The position numbers and the translations under genes are program-made. Source: Neostapfia colusana (lineage: Eukaryota; Streptophyta; Magnoliopsida; Poales; Poaceae). From it: a stretch of 64,000 bases of DNA. This document shows positions 45,604 through 55,356 of this stretch, piece by piece. The notes beneath the pieces were generated by a model. That model was not told the DNA's origin. It worked only from the letters and a program-made list of their open reading frames with translations, and ran no database searches. The stretch lies in the NCBI GenBank assembly GCA_030760725.1, contig JASWHV010000011.1, forward strand, positions 11,185,501 through 11,249,500, read 5' to 3'. Numbering within the stretch: position 1 is the first letter of the stretch; the number at the start of each line of letters is the position of its first letter.

Positions 45604-48600
45604 TGTCGAGGGAGGCCGGCCCGGAGGACCTCCTCGGGTGGTGTTGTGCGATGCGGCACCTAACAGCTCACGGGTCGAGGAGACATCATATTACACAAAG
45701 CTGTTTTGCGGAAGCGTACAAGAGTACTTTACAAATGCTTATCTCAAATAAGCTACAGCGGAAGACTACAACTCTCACGACTCATTTCTAACTTAGCAAC
45801 AAAGAAATAGTCCAGCCCGTGGACGTTTCTTACTAGCAACACGAAGAACAAACCGCGGCAGCGAGAATGCTCTTGAGTAACCACTCAGAGGTTTCCGAGT
45901 CTCATCGGCATCCCTTCTCATAAGCATAAAGTCAATACCTGCAAAACAACTCTGATAGCATCCATGAGCATAGTGCTCAGCAAGACTTAACCGTCAAACC
46001 TAGTCATGAAACTCTACATGAGCGTATAACATAGAGTGGGGTAGCATAATGCATAAAGAACTCGCCTAAAAGTGAATCCTTACTTTCAGTTATTATTTGC
46101 AGCAAATTAAAAGTAACCTTGGGCACGCCACATCAGGAGTCCACAATCAAACAAGAAACGCTTTCCGCCGATGTAATTTGCTCACGGTGAAAATGAATCG
46201 AGTTAGCACTAGTCTATTCATACAAAGTATCATCACATTGCTATTATCAACTTCAAACCACAATGATTAGTTCTTATCTCAATGCAAGTTCTTACTACGT
46301 CACGACTGTGAGAACAAGTATGCTCAGTTCTTTTCCACAAGCGATGGTGATTCGAATCAATAACACCCAGACTACACGACACGTATGCCCGTACTTGACG
46401 TTGCCTACAGCAACCATCACGGACCCGTACGTGGCAGCCTTTCCCCCGTTTCACCCACGTTGAATCGATCAAATCACCCTGTACAGAAGCCACTCCCATG
46501 GTGCACCTACCGACATGAGATGTCATGAGAATGTTACCCACATACTGCACACAGGCCCTCTCACCTGAGGCGACCCGAAAAGGCTCAAAGCAAGCTTCCC
46601 GAGGTACATCAATTTACTGGGGCCCATATAGCCAGCATGAGTATGGTACACAACTCAAACTTGCTCAATAGGGCCGCATACGGATTGGTCCTTGACCGAC
46701 ACGGACAGGTATATAGCACCCAGGCCCCTATGTCCTGCTGCCCCTACAACCTACCGGTCTCAACTTTAACTTGCTAACAAATTTCTAAACCAATCCCGTA
46801 TGCCCCTGTTGTTCCTGATCATGCGAGTAGCATCTCACCACTCGACTTCTACCAAACCTTACTTAAGCATGACAGTTCTACACGGTGAAAAGACAACTAC
46901 CCAATACTCCATGGGTTCATTTGGTCATGTAAGAGAAGTATAAAATCACTAGACCTAATGCACAATTCATATCTTAACCGAAAGAGTGAATACAAAGTAA
47001 AAACTTAAAAGCTATTAAATGCAAACCGGAGCTTGCCTGTTTTGCAGGGTAGTAGTGTATATAAGCAGTTAGTGATCCATGCTGATCAATCCCTTGATCC
47101 TCCGGAGTTTGATCCACTTCAATGAATCACTCCTTCGAATCCCCTTCGTCGTGAATCCTAATGAAATGTATATGCACAATTTTTATATTGCAATGGAAAG
47201 AATTTAAAGACTTGAGTTCTTAAGAACAGAGGCTGTGTGGAAATGCCAAGAATGGCTGGGTTTGCCTCTGTTTTGCAAGGAAATATGAATGAACTAAATT
47301 TGTCTTAGTGTTTTAGTTTCTAAGTAACTAAGTTTCCTAATGACCACAAGAGAGGAGCTGAAAATATTTTAATGCAACTGAAGAACAAGAACTCCAATGG
47401 CTTCAAAACTTTTACAGCATGTTATATACTACCTAGGGATTTAGCTAGCCAAATTGCAGGTAATGTGGAGTAAAATTGTATTCTCCATAATTCCTGCAAT
47501 GCTCTTATGTATTTTCCCACATACATAAGCATGGAGAACAAGAACAGGGAGATATAAGGATCAACTTGATCTGATAATTTACATGTGAGTTCCTGGTCAC
47601 ATAAAAGTAATTTGGTCCAAAATTCAGACCTTTTACTTGAGTAGTTCCTCCAGAACAATTCCTTAAGCATTTCTAATCAAAAGAATTAATTCTGGAGTCC
47701 TGTGCATTTTCATGCCCAATTCAGTGAACTAAAATTTAAATTATGTCTCAGAGAGTATGCCTAAATTTTCTATTGATTTTTATAGCTATGATTTGCCTAG
47801 AATGGATTTTACAAGTGGGCAACATTTTCTGAAAATGTTTCTGGACCCTTATGAGCGCAGCAGTTTGTATTTAGCAAATTCCTACACAAATCATCTTCAA
47901 ATGAACTGAAAATTTACTAGAAGGTTAACAATATGCTAAAGAATATTCTGACAAAATTTGATGGTTTTTGGATGAACCAAACTCCCTCAATAATTCTTTT
48001 TCAGAAACATTTAAATGAACTTTCCAGAATTTAATATTGAGTTTCATACAAATTGGGGTTCATATTTGGATAGATCTTTGCAAAATGAATCCAATCCAAT
48101 TTGAATCACTCAATTTGGAGGTTCCTACACAAAGATATGATTTTCCAAAGTTGTGGCAGTCTCTGGAATTAATTTTCTACAGGAAATTGAATTGGGCCCA
48201 CGTTTTAAACTCCGGCCACTCAGAATTGAGCCACACCGGTCTACACGGTTATTAGCCCATAGCCACCGGCGATCCCGTGCCACAGTGAATCCCGAATTTA
48301 AATTACAGACGCTGACGCGTGGGACCACCCGGTTTTCTTGTACCTCCTGCCACCTCTCACGCGCCCGCGTGCTCCCCCTCGCCGGCCCGATGCCGGAGTT
48401 CGCCGGCTCACCGTTTCCAGCCGCCGCCCGGGCTGAAGCTTGCCGCTAGGGGGCTTTGGACGTCGAGGAACACACCGGTGGGGTTTGCTAGGGCTGCCAG
48501 TGATCGGAAAACGGTCGGCGATGTGTGGCTGCCTCTGGTGCACTTCGGCGCCGTCGGCCGGCCGCTCTAGCTCGCCAACCCCTCGTCCAACTATCTCTAC

Positions 48601-49452
48601 AGCACCAGGGCATGAATAGAAAAATAGACAAGGTCTTGAACTAGCTCGGAAATGGCTGCAAATGGGTCGGCAGCGTGCGCCCGACCGTTTCCGACGAAGA
48701 AGCACTCGGAAAACCTCAAAATCCGTCGCTCTGAGGTGGTTTCATGCTAGGGTTGCTAAAGACGAGATGCTCACCATCTAGTCCAGCCTCTATTTGCAAA
48801 GTTTGATGACCTAAGAATAATTAAAGAGGGCGAATTTGAAGATCCCGTACCGGACGCTCGGTTTGCACCCGCCGAAGCAAAATCTTCAAATTAGCCGGCG
48901 ATGATCCACAGTTTGCTCCAAGCTTCGGAGGAGAGCAGCACCAAAGTAGCGTGCTCCCGTGGCCATGCTTGCTCGGGCATGACAGCCGCTTTGGTGGGCT
49001 GTCCACGTGCGCCCGGTTGGCGGATGTTTTAGGTCGCCGCGGAGGGAGGTCGTTCTAGGGTTTGGGAACCCGTATCTCGGGCTGTTTTGTGCCAAGGGAT
49101 TGGAGGATGAGCTTTCCCTGCTGTGTTGCAGCTCGGAGTGAAGGTGAGCGCAAGTTGTCCAAGGTTTCCTGGTTGCTCCCGAGGCAGCGGCGGTGAGGTT
49201 CTCTGTTTGTGCGTTTGCTCGCGAGGAGGAGGAAGCAAAGTCCGGTTGCCTCGGCTGTGAGGGAGTATATCACGACGGGAGTGAGGGGAAACACACGCAC
49301 ACATTGCCAGCGCGAGGGAAATCCACGGGAGGTGGCGCTGCAGGAGAAGCTCGGTGTCGCCCGGGTGCAGCTCGTGCTGTTCTAGTGGAAAACAGAAAAA
49401 CAGAACGTTACTTTGGGTGCAAGTCACACATTTGGCTCAATGACATGTGGGC
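45604..49452 (-). repeat. T1-type LTR (LTR G), interrupted at its 5' side by LTR H
   Basis: The plus strand starts TGTCGAGGGAGG with the family signature GTGCGATGCGGCACC soon after. The GC donor context is at 47032-47036. The ORF here is degenerate, with stops. The GC-rich block at 48180-49400 has chance open frames on both strands. At TGACATGTGGG (49441-49451) it is broken by LTR H, so its TGTAAGGGCC-type start is not visible. Confidence 0.72.
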
Positions 49453-50280
49453 TGTGAAATCCCACTTTTTGAAAAGAATCTTTCTAAGCTACTGTTCAGT
49501 TCAAAAGATTATTCTAAATTCAAACTCTCTCATGTAATAAAGAAAAATGTATCTAAAAAGGGGTAACCAAATCAAATTTTAAACTCGGCATTCTACATCA
49601 GTAAACGTGAAGTTGAGTTCACCAATAAGTTCCATTTGTAGCAAATCTCCTCTCTGCAAAATAGATTAAATTTGAAAAACCATGTGCTAAGAAAATGGAT
49701 TAGGGAACATGCGAGATGCACAGTTATAAATCAAATTTAAACTTCCATGTCAATTTTGCAAATTTGAAATTTTGAACTCACATTTGAGCTTCTCATGTCA
49801 AACCTAACCTTGCTGCCAAGTTTGACTGAATTTGGAGCTGGTTTGCTAATTTAAATGGAATTTGGAAAAATGAAGAGGTGGAGAAGTAGACCCACATGTC
49901 AGCCACAAAAACAACAAACCGTCTCTGTTTTCAGCCGTGAGCGCACCACCGAGGGTGCCGGCCGCCACCGAGCTGCTTGTCTATGACTTGCTCCCGAAGG
50001 CTGTTCACTCCACGATGGATGAGTCTCGATGATGCACAAACGAAATTCAGTTTCCCCTGCTCACGTGCTCCTTCACCCGCTCAACCCAAAAGAAACACGC
50101 TGCCGTTCTCTGCTGCTCTCATCGCCTATCGCCTTCCGCTAGCATTGGCACCCAGCTGCATCGTCCAGGAGCTGTGCCGGACAACACTCGACATCTCCCA
50201 ACCCTCACCAGCAATGCGATTCCTAGACTGTCGGGGCAGCGGATCCCCACACGAAGATAGGCGGAGCTTCTAGGAGGGGT
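49453..50280 (+). repeat. T1-type LTR 5' fragment (LTR H)
   Basis: Starts TGTGAAATCCCAC, as the TE-4 LTRs do, and shares the later block TTTGGAGCTGGTTTGCTAAT..AAATGGAATTTGG (compare 23430-23470). It is cut near 50280 by Copia sequence; the exact right edge is uncertain. Confidence 0.65.
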
Positions 50281-50354
50281 ACCTCCAATGCACCTCCTCC
50301 TCCCACTCCTGCCTCTTCTCCTCTGGTGATTCTTCAAGTGCTATTCTCAGGTTC

Positions 50355-50681
50355 TTGAAGTCTATCTTCACTTCTTGCCAAAAAGTTGAAGTCAAAACTC
50401 AAAAGATGGCTAGAAGGCAAGACAAGTATCTGAAGAAACTCTGTGAGAAGGCGAACATTGCTATGTCCCCGGAGGCTTCCGATGACGAGGAGTTAACACC
50501 TTTCCCAAATCTCACGGAGGCGGAGGCTGCTCTCCTTGGTGATGGGGTGGCCCTTCTAGTGCTGCTCCCGCCGTTGAGGAAGAAGAGGAAGATAAAGACG
50601 ATGAGGGATGGAGAGGAATATGAAGAAGCAACCCAAAGTGATGAAGACCGTGGTGAGGAGAGTGCGAGCGACGATGAGTAG
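50355..50681 (+). pseudogene. Fragment of the ORF downstream of pol in a SIRE-like Copia element
   Basis: Open frame from TTG 50355 to TAG 50679-50681, 108 codons. The first ATG is at 50406 (M-A-R-R-Q-D-K-Y-L-K-K-L-C). Basic N-terminus and very acidic tail (Q-S-D-E-D-R-G-E-E-S-A-S-D-D-E). It lies just before purine-rich tracts and an LTR, the place of the env-like ORF in SIRE/Maximus elements. I cannot verify homology here; a small unrelated gene is less likely given the repeats on both sides. Confidence 0.4.
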
Positions 50682-51189
50682 ACTTAGTCTCTCTCCTTTC
50701 TTCTCCCTTAGTCTTTTCCTTTTTGGTGTCTTGATGTCATAGGGGAAGAGATTGAGGGGGAGTCCCATGGACTATGTCATATTTTGAAAAAATTTGGTTG
50801 TAACGTTGCTACATTTTCATATTTGGGTTGTAATAACTTTGTTCTATGTTACTCTATGTTGATGTTATTAAATATCACTCTACTTTAAATTATGTTATTG
50901 TTCCATATGTGTGATGATCCTTAATTCCAATTGAGATGCATGTTTCACTTCTATTTATCACATCTAAACACTTGCATCACACGTAGACACCCCACCATAA
51001 CACACAACTGTATAAATCTCCCTAGAATCCACTCTTGTGCTTTACTTTTATTAAAAAATATTCATGCACACATTTAGGGTTAGCTCACACTTGTGCGTTA
51101 TGAAAACAAACTCATTTACATTTTTATAAAAAACCTCAACGTGCTGTCATCAAATAACCAAGAAGAGGGAGATTCAAAGGGCATATAGG

Positions 51190-52666
51190 ATAAATCTCGT
51201 GGGTTTTGATGATTAATAACAACACTTAAGGGACTACTAAGCATTACAAGTGTAAGTACAGTTGATTAAATAATGGATGGAGATGGATGCACTCAAAAAG
51301 GGAAAAGAGGAGAAAAAGGCGGAAATAATCGAAGAGTAGAATTTAGGGTTTAAATTTCTTTGTGTTGAGTTTAGCCATTTAGTATGAGTGTGTTCATTGT
51401 GCCAAAGTGTTGATAATTACCTAAGAAGTTTTAGTCCAAGTTAGGTTAGTTGGAGAGAAGAATTGAGACAGCCCTAAGAACAAGGCCGGACTAGAACGGC
51501 CACATCGGACTGACCCGATGTTAGGCGTACCAAGAGGTTCTGTGTGAGTTTGGACTGGTCCGTTTATGGACGGACTAGTCCATGGTTAGTGTGTCTGAGT
51601 CCTTCTGGAACAAAGTCCTGAAGGACCGGACTAGTCCGCCCTTGGGTGTCCGCCTTGTGAGGCCAGACTAGTCCGGTGGACCAGACTTGTCCGTTCTTAA
51701 TCGGAGCAAAAGGTTTTGTGTGAGATCGGACTAGTCCGTGGTGTTGTGACCGTTTGAATTCAAAAGGAGGTGGGGGACTTTGTGGTTGGTCAAGAGTGAC
51801 ATCACCGGTCCCCGCAGGCTGGACTAGTCCGGGGTTAAAGGTGAGACTAGTCCGCACTTCTTTTGGTGGCAACGGCTAATTGTCGGGGCCGCTATAATAG
51901 GGTATTCCCTGGGCCTCTAATGCATCAACTTGAACCCTAGCGCCTTCATAGCCTTCCAAGGGTCCTCCTAGCCCTTTCTCTTCATATCTTTGAGCCCTAA
52001 GAGTGAATCTTGAGGGTTTATGAGATTTGGGAAGAGTAGAGAGAGGGGTGTGATTTGTTTCAAGCTCTAGGTTGATTCTCTCACTGTGTCTCGTTTAGTT
52101 GAGTTGATTTGGGTGCTGATTTGCAACTTCTTTGAGCTGTAATCTTTTGGGAGCCTCAGATTGTGAGCTGCCCCATGAATCATTGTGATTTCTAAATGAT
52201 CTATTGGAAGAACAAGCCAACCTTTATGGTGGCTTGATGAGAATAGGGTTGAAGACAACCCGGTCCTTTGTGGACTCCTCAACGTGGACATAGGCTTCTC
52301 CGTGAAGCTGAACCACGAGATAAATCTTGTGTCTTGCACTCTCAATTTGTCTCTCATTCTTCGTTAGATCACTTTAGGGTTCTTTGCACTTTTCGTTTTA
52401 ATCTTGCGATCCACCTAATTCCAGCCATTTTCTTTTCGTGCAACTTCATCACTAGATTGCTAGGTTATAATACTTCATTACTCATTAAGTAGATCAGTGA
52501 AAAACTCCTAAAAATCTCTGCTTTGGCATTTTACTTTCCTGTGACCAAACTAGTCCGGCCCCCGGATGGACTAGTCCGCACTCTGCTAGCTGATTAGTTT
52601 TTATTAAGTCAAATTTTCAGGTGTTTCGCCTATTCACCCCCCTCTAGGCAACATTCAGGAGTTCAC
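51190..52666 (+). repeat. Copia LTR (left edge approximate)
   Basis: Follows AAGAAGAGGGAGATT; a clear TG start is not visible, so the left edge is set by the phrase GGGCATATAGGATAAATCTC. It ends GGAGTTCACA at 52666. It contains ten copies of a GGACTAGTCC-type palindrome. Confidence 0.55.
51552..52577. repeat. Dispersed palindrome GGACTAGTCC and variants, ten copies
   Basis: Sites at 51552 (GGACTGGTCC), 51572, 51627 (CGGACTAGTCCG), 51665, 51683 (AGACTTGTCC), 51727 (CGGACTAGTCCG), 51821, 51844, 52547 and 52568. Eight lie within about 300 bp. Spacing is irregular, so this is not a simple tandem repeat. Confidence 0.88.
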
Positions 52667-53005
52667 ATGCGCTGAGCTCAAGGAGGGATGGACGGCTTCC
52701 CACATGTTGGTAAGCCTTAAAGATGGTGTCATCCTTAGTACTCGCCTGCAGGTGTGCCGGCAGGAGCTGCAGGATGTACGGTACCATCTCAGGGACACGG
52801 AGGCCACCCTCCGTTGTCACATGAGAATGAAGAGAGGTGAATACAGCGACCTCTACTCATCGTAGAACCCGACTAGGACCGCCACCTCCCTGGACCGTAG
52901 GGCAGCCAAGCGCCCCGGCTCTCCATCACGCCTTCTGGACCACCTTTGGTGGAGTCAGAGGGAAGTTCTAAGAACGATGATGACGACCCCAAGGAGAGGG
53001 AGTGA
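52667..53005 (+). pseudogene. TE-7 orf0, 3' part
   Basis: The frame from 52667 matches the TE-1 orf0 (L-S-T-R-L-Q-V-C-R-Q-E-L-Q-D-V-R against L-S-T-Q-L-Q-E-C-Q-Q-E-L-Q-D-V-R). TAG occurs at 52863-52865. A frame ending in an acidic tail (K-N-D-D-D-D-P-K-E-R-E, TGA 53003-53005) is the likely native C-terminus. The 5' half is lost. Confidence 0.72.
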
Positions 53006-53400
53006 CTCCTAGAAGACGGTGTCTCTACGAATTAGTGATTTCCCTTTTTCATGCATTCCATCACATAGTATCGTCATGGATTGTATTAATGGACTTATGT
53101 ATGTTTGATTTGATTTCTTTGGGATTGTGTGACGTGAGTTGTGGAAGTCTCGTCCATTTATCCACATCCTCATCGTTATGTTTACATGGAACATTGATGC
53201 ATTTAGTATTAAAACTGTTGTGTTCACATGCTTATAATTTGTCCATGTTCAAGGCTGCATTCTTTCAAGATTGTTGGCTGTGTATTGTGTGTTTATGCCC
53301 TCCTTATATTCATATCTTTTACCCCATAATTCTGTATTCATCTTGATTCAATGTTTCCCCACCTTTTTACCACATTCCCATTTATCATATTTTGAATTAT

Positions 53401-53787
53401 TGTTGTTCGAATGACCTATCTAGTTGCTGTTTTGTGGTTCAAATGATTCAATTAGCTGCTGCCCATGTAATCTAACTTGATGCTGCCCAGAAAATCTGCA
53501 AAACTGCTGTCCAAACCGAAAATTTACTTGCTGTTCAAATGATAGAATTAGATGCTGTATTGCTGTCCAAATGAGCTATATAGCTGCTGCCCAAAGAAAT
53601 CTGACCTGTTGCTGCCGAGTACCTGTTTAGGGGATGTCCAAATGTTTTATGTAGAAGCTGTCTTGCTGCCCAAATGACCTATTTAACCGCTGCTCAAAGA
53701 ATCTGAATTGTTGCTGTCCATAAATATGTTTAGCGCTGTCCAAATTTTCTAACTTGTGCTGTCGAAATAAGCTACTTAGTTGCTGAT
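53401..53787. repeat. Degenerate repeats of GCTGTCCAAATGA in the TE-7 leader
   Basis: GCTGCTGCCCA, TGCTGTCCAAA, TGCTGCCCAAATGACC and similar recur every 25-45 bases, about twelve times. The series resumes on the other side of TE-8 (55191-55275: TGTCCAAGTAATC, TTGTTGTCCAAAC). Unit length varies. Confidence 0.75.
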
Positions 53788-54125
53788 TGTCAAGGGCGTC
53801 GGGACCTAGGGTAGCTGGCCCTCGGCTACGGAGCTCGTAGCCGCGGTCCGTCGTTGCCGGCGAGGTTTTTCCCCTCTGCCGTCAGCTTGGTTGAGGAAGA
53901 GATGGGAAACCAGGAATAATAATTTATTGCTTGCCTTCTCAATGTTCGGTTACCGAATATATGGCCTCAGGCCTTCACCAACCTTTCCTAAACTTAAGGG
54001 ATAAAAATAGAAACTAATCTCATAAAAATAGAAACTACTCTCTCTTTCCACTTTTAGCCACTCGTGGTGTCCTCCTCCTGTGCGCATGCGGCGCGTTCCG
54101 TGGCGCGGCGCACATCATGGCGGCG
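53788..54125 (-). repeat. TE-8 3' LTR, 5'-truncated
   Basis: Nearly identical to the right copy from TGTCAAGGGCGTCGGGACC to CGCGGCGCAC..GGCGGCG. Beyond 54125 it passes directly into gag. Confidence 0.88.
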
Positions 54126-54721
54126 GCCAGGGACTGGGGGTTCTGGATCCGGACGTCGATGCTGAGCGACGGTTGAAGACCTCCGGTGAACAGCTGAACC
54201 CGCTGCACCTCGGTAAGCGGACCAGCATGAGGGAGGAGCGCCTGGAACTGATCTTGATACTCGGCGACCGTGCCCGTGCGCCGGCATTCGGCCAATTCGG
54301 CCAGCGGGGCAGAACGCAAAGGCGGTTCATAACGCAGATGCAACAGCTCCTTGAAGCAACGCCAGGACGGGGTGCCCTGGTCCGTCTGGACCTGGATGTA
54401 CCACATCTGTGCGCCCTCCTCCAAATTGTAGGAGGCCATCCAGACCTTTTCCTCCTCCATGATTCGCTGCTGATGAAAATACGATTCACAGCGATTGGTG
54501 AAGATCAGCGGATCAGTTTTCCCGTCATAGCGGGGAAAGTCCATCTTCTGGAACCGTGGTGGTCGATCGTGGTTTCGCTGCCCATCGTTGCCTCCAGGAC
54601 TGGTCGATGAGGCAGCGGGCCGCTCCTGCTGGAGCGCGGCCACGGATGTCTGCAGGGACACCACCGTCGCGGTCAGGGTCTCGATCAGCTTGGCCAGGTC
54701 GGTGGTGGACGGTTCAGACAT
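54035..54721 (-). pseudogene. gag: TE-8 gag fragment fused to LTR sequence
   Basis: ATG at 54719-54721 (M-S-E-P-S-T-T-D-L) to stop 54035-54037, 228 codons without interruption. Reina-type capsid motifs are present (F-P-R-Y-D-G-K-T-D-P-L-I-F, C-E-S-Y-F-H-Q-Q-R-I, V-W-M-A-S-Y-N-L-E-E-G-A-Q-M-W). The gag part ends at P-Q-S-L-A-A-A-M; the last roughly 25 residues, rich in Arg and Pro, are read from LTR sequence because a deletion joined gag to the LTR in frame. It lacks a zinc knuckle, protease and pol. It could still give a truncated capsid-like protein, which is inference. Confidence 0.85.
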
Positions 54722-54812
54722 GGCTGACGGGTGCGACACGGCGGCTAGAGGTGGCGCAGCGGTGGGGGGCTGTTGCGGCGGCGGAGCAGATGGGGATGAG
54801 GAATGCCTGGTA

Positions 54813-54824
54813 GCTCTGATACCA
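54813..54824 (-). promoter_or_regulatory. TE-8 primer-binding site
   Basis: The complement reads TGGTATCAGAGC, three bases inside the LTR end (54828). Confidence 0.92.
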
Positions 54825-54827
54825 GGT

Positions 54828-55190
54828 TGTCAAGGGCGTCGGGACCTAGGGTAGCTGGCCATCGGCTAAGGAGCTCGTAGCCGTGGTCCGTCGTCGCCGG
54901 CGAGGTTTTTCCCCTCTGCCGTCGGCTTGGTTGAGGAAGAGATGAGAAACCAGGAACAATAGTTTATTGCTTGCCTTCTGAATGTTCGGTTACCGAATAT
55001 ATGGCCTCAGGCCTTCACTAACCTTTCATAAATTTAAGGGATAAAAATAGAAACTAATCTCATAAAAATAGAAACTAATCTCTCTTTCCACTTTTAGCCA
55101 CTCGTGGTGTCCTCCTCCTGTGCGCATGCGGCGCGTTCCGTGGCGCGGCGCACGTCACGGCGGCGCCTGTACGTGCACCCCCACATGACA
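54828..55190 (-). repeat. TE-8 5' LTR, 363 bp
   Basis: Complete LTR copy next to the primer-binding site. Complement starts TGTCATGTGG and ends CCTTGACA. It contains GGTTACCGAATATATGG and short ATAAAAATAGAAACTA duplications, as in the left copy. Confidence 0.88.
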
Positions 55191-55356
55191 CTGTCCAAGT
55201 AATCAAACTAATTGATGCCCAAACAATCAACTGGGTTGTTGTCCAAACACTATATTTAGTTGCTGTCCTAATTTAATACCCGACGTATGATCATGCATGG
55301 GTACATATATAAGCGTATATGTGTTGCTTAAATCTGAATTTGGATGTCTATGATAG

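Larger units (their letters stand above)
50285..52666 (+). mobile_element. 3' end of a Copia element (SIRE/Maximus-like)
   Basis: Consists of a C-terminal env-like or extra ORF piece (50355-50681), a T/A-rich 3' region with purine-rich tracts (50741-50762 and about 51165-51172), and an LTR of about 1.5 kb (about 51190-52666). The LTR holds the phrase TGGGTTTTGATGATTAATAAC near its start and CCTATTCACCCCCCTCTAGGC near its end, both typical of grass Maximus/SIRE LTRs as I recall. No Copia RT or integrase is present. Its right end abuts TE-7 orf0 at 52667. Confidence 0.6.
53788..55190 (-). mobile_element. TE-8: internally deleted Reina-like Ty3/Gypsy element (1.4 kb)
   Basis: Two direct repeats (53788-54125 and 54828-55190) flank a partial gag. 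The complement of the right copy starts TGTCATGTGGGGG and ends CCCTTGACA, followed by a primer-binding site (54813-54824). The left copy lacks about 60 bases of its outer start, and all of pol is gone. It is inserted in the repeat-rich leader of TE-7. Flanks CTGAT and CTGTC agree at only three of five bases. Confidence 0.85.

Noticed and set aside
48298..48705. 135-codon open frame (minus) and others in LTR G
   Set aside because: Same GC-rich LTR block effect; no conserved counterpart.
50355..50681. Host protein-coding gene
   Set aside because: Short frame with non-ATG start in the listed form, acidic tail, flanked by retroelement purine tracts and LTR; better read as the ORF downstream of pol in a SIRE-like element.
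53783..55195. Target duplication around TE-8
   Set aside because: CTGAT and CTGTC agree in three of five bases, which is too weak in a region full of GCTGTC repeats.
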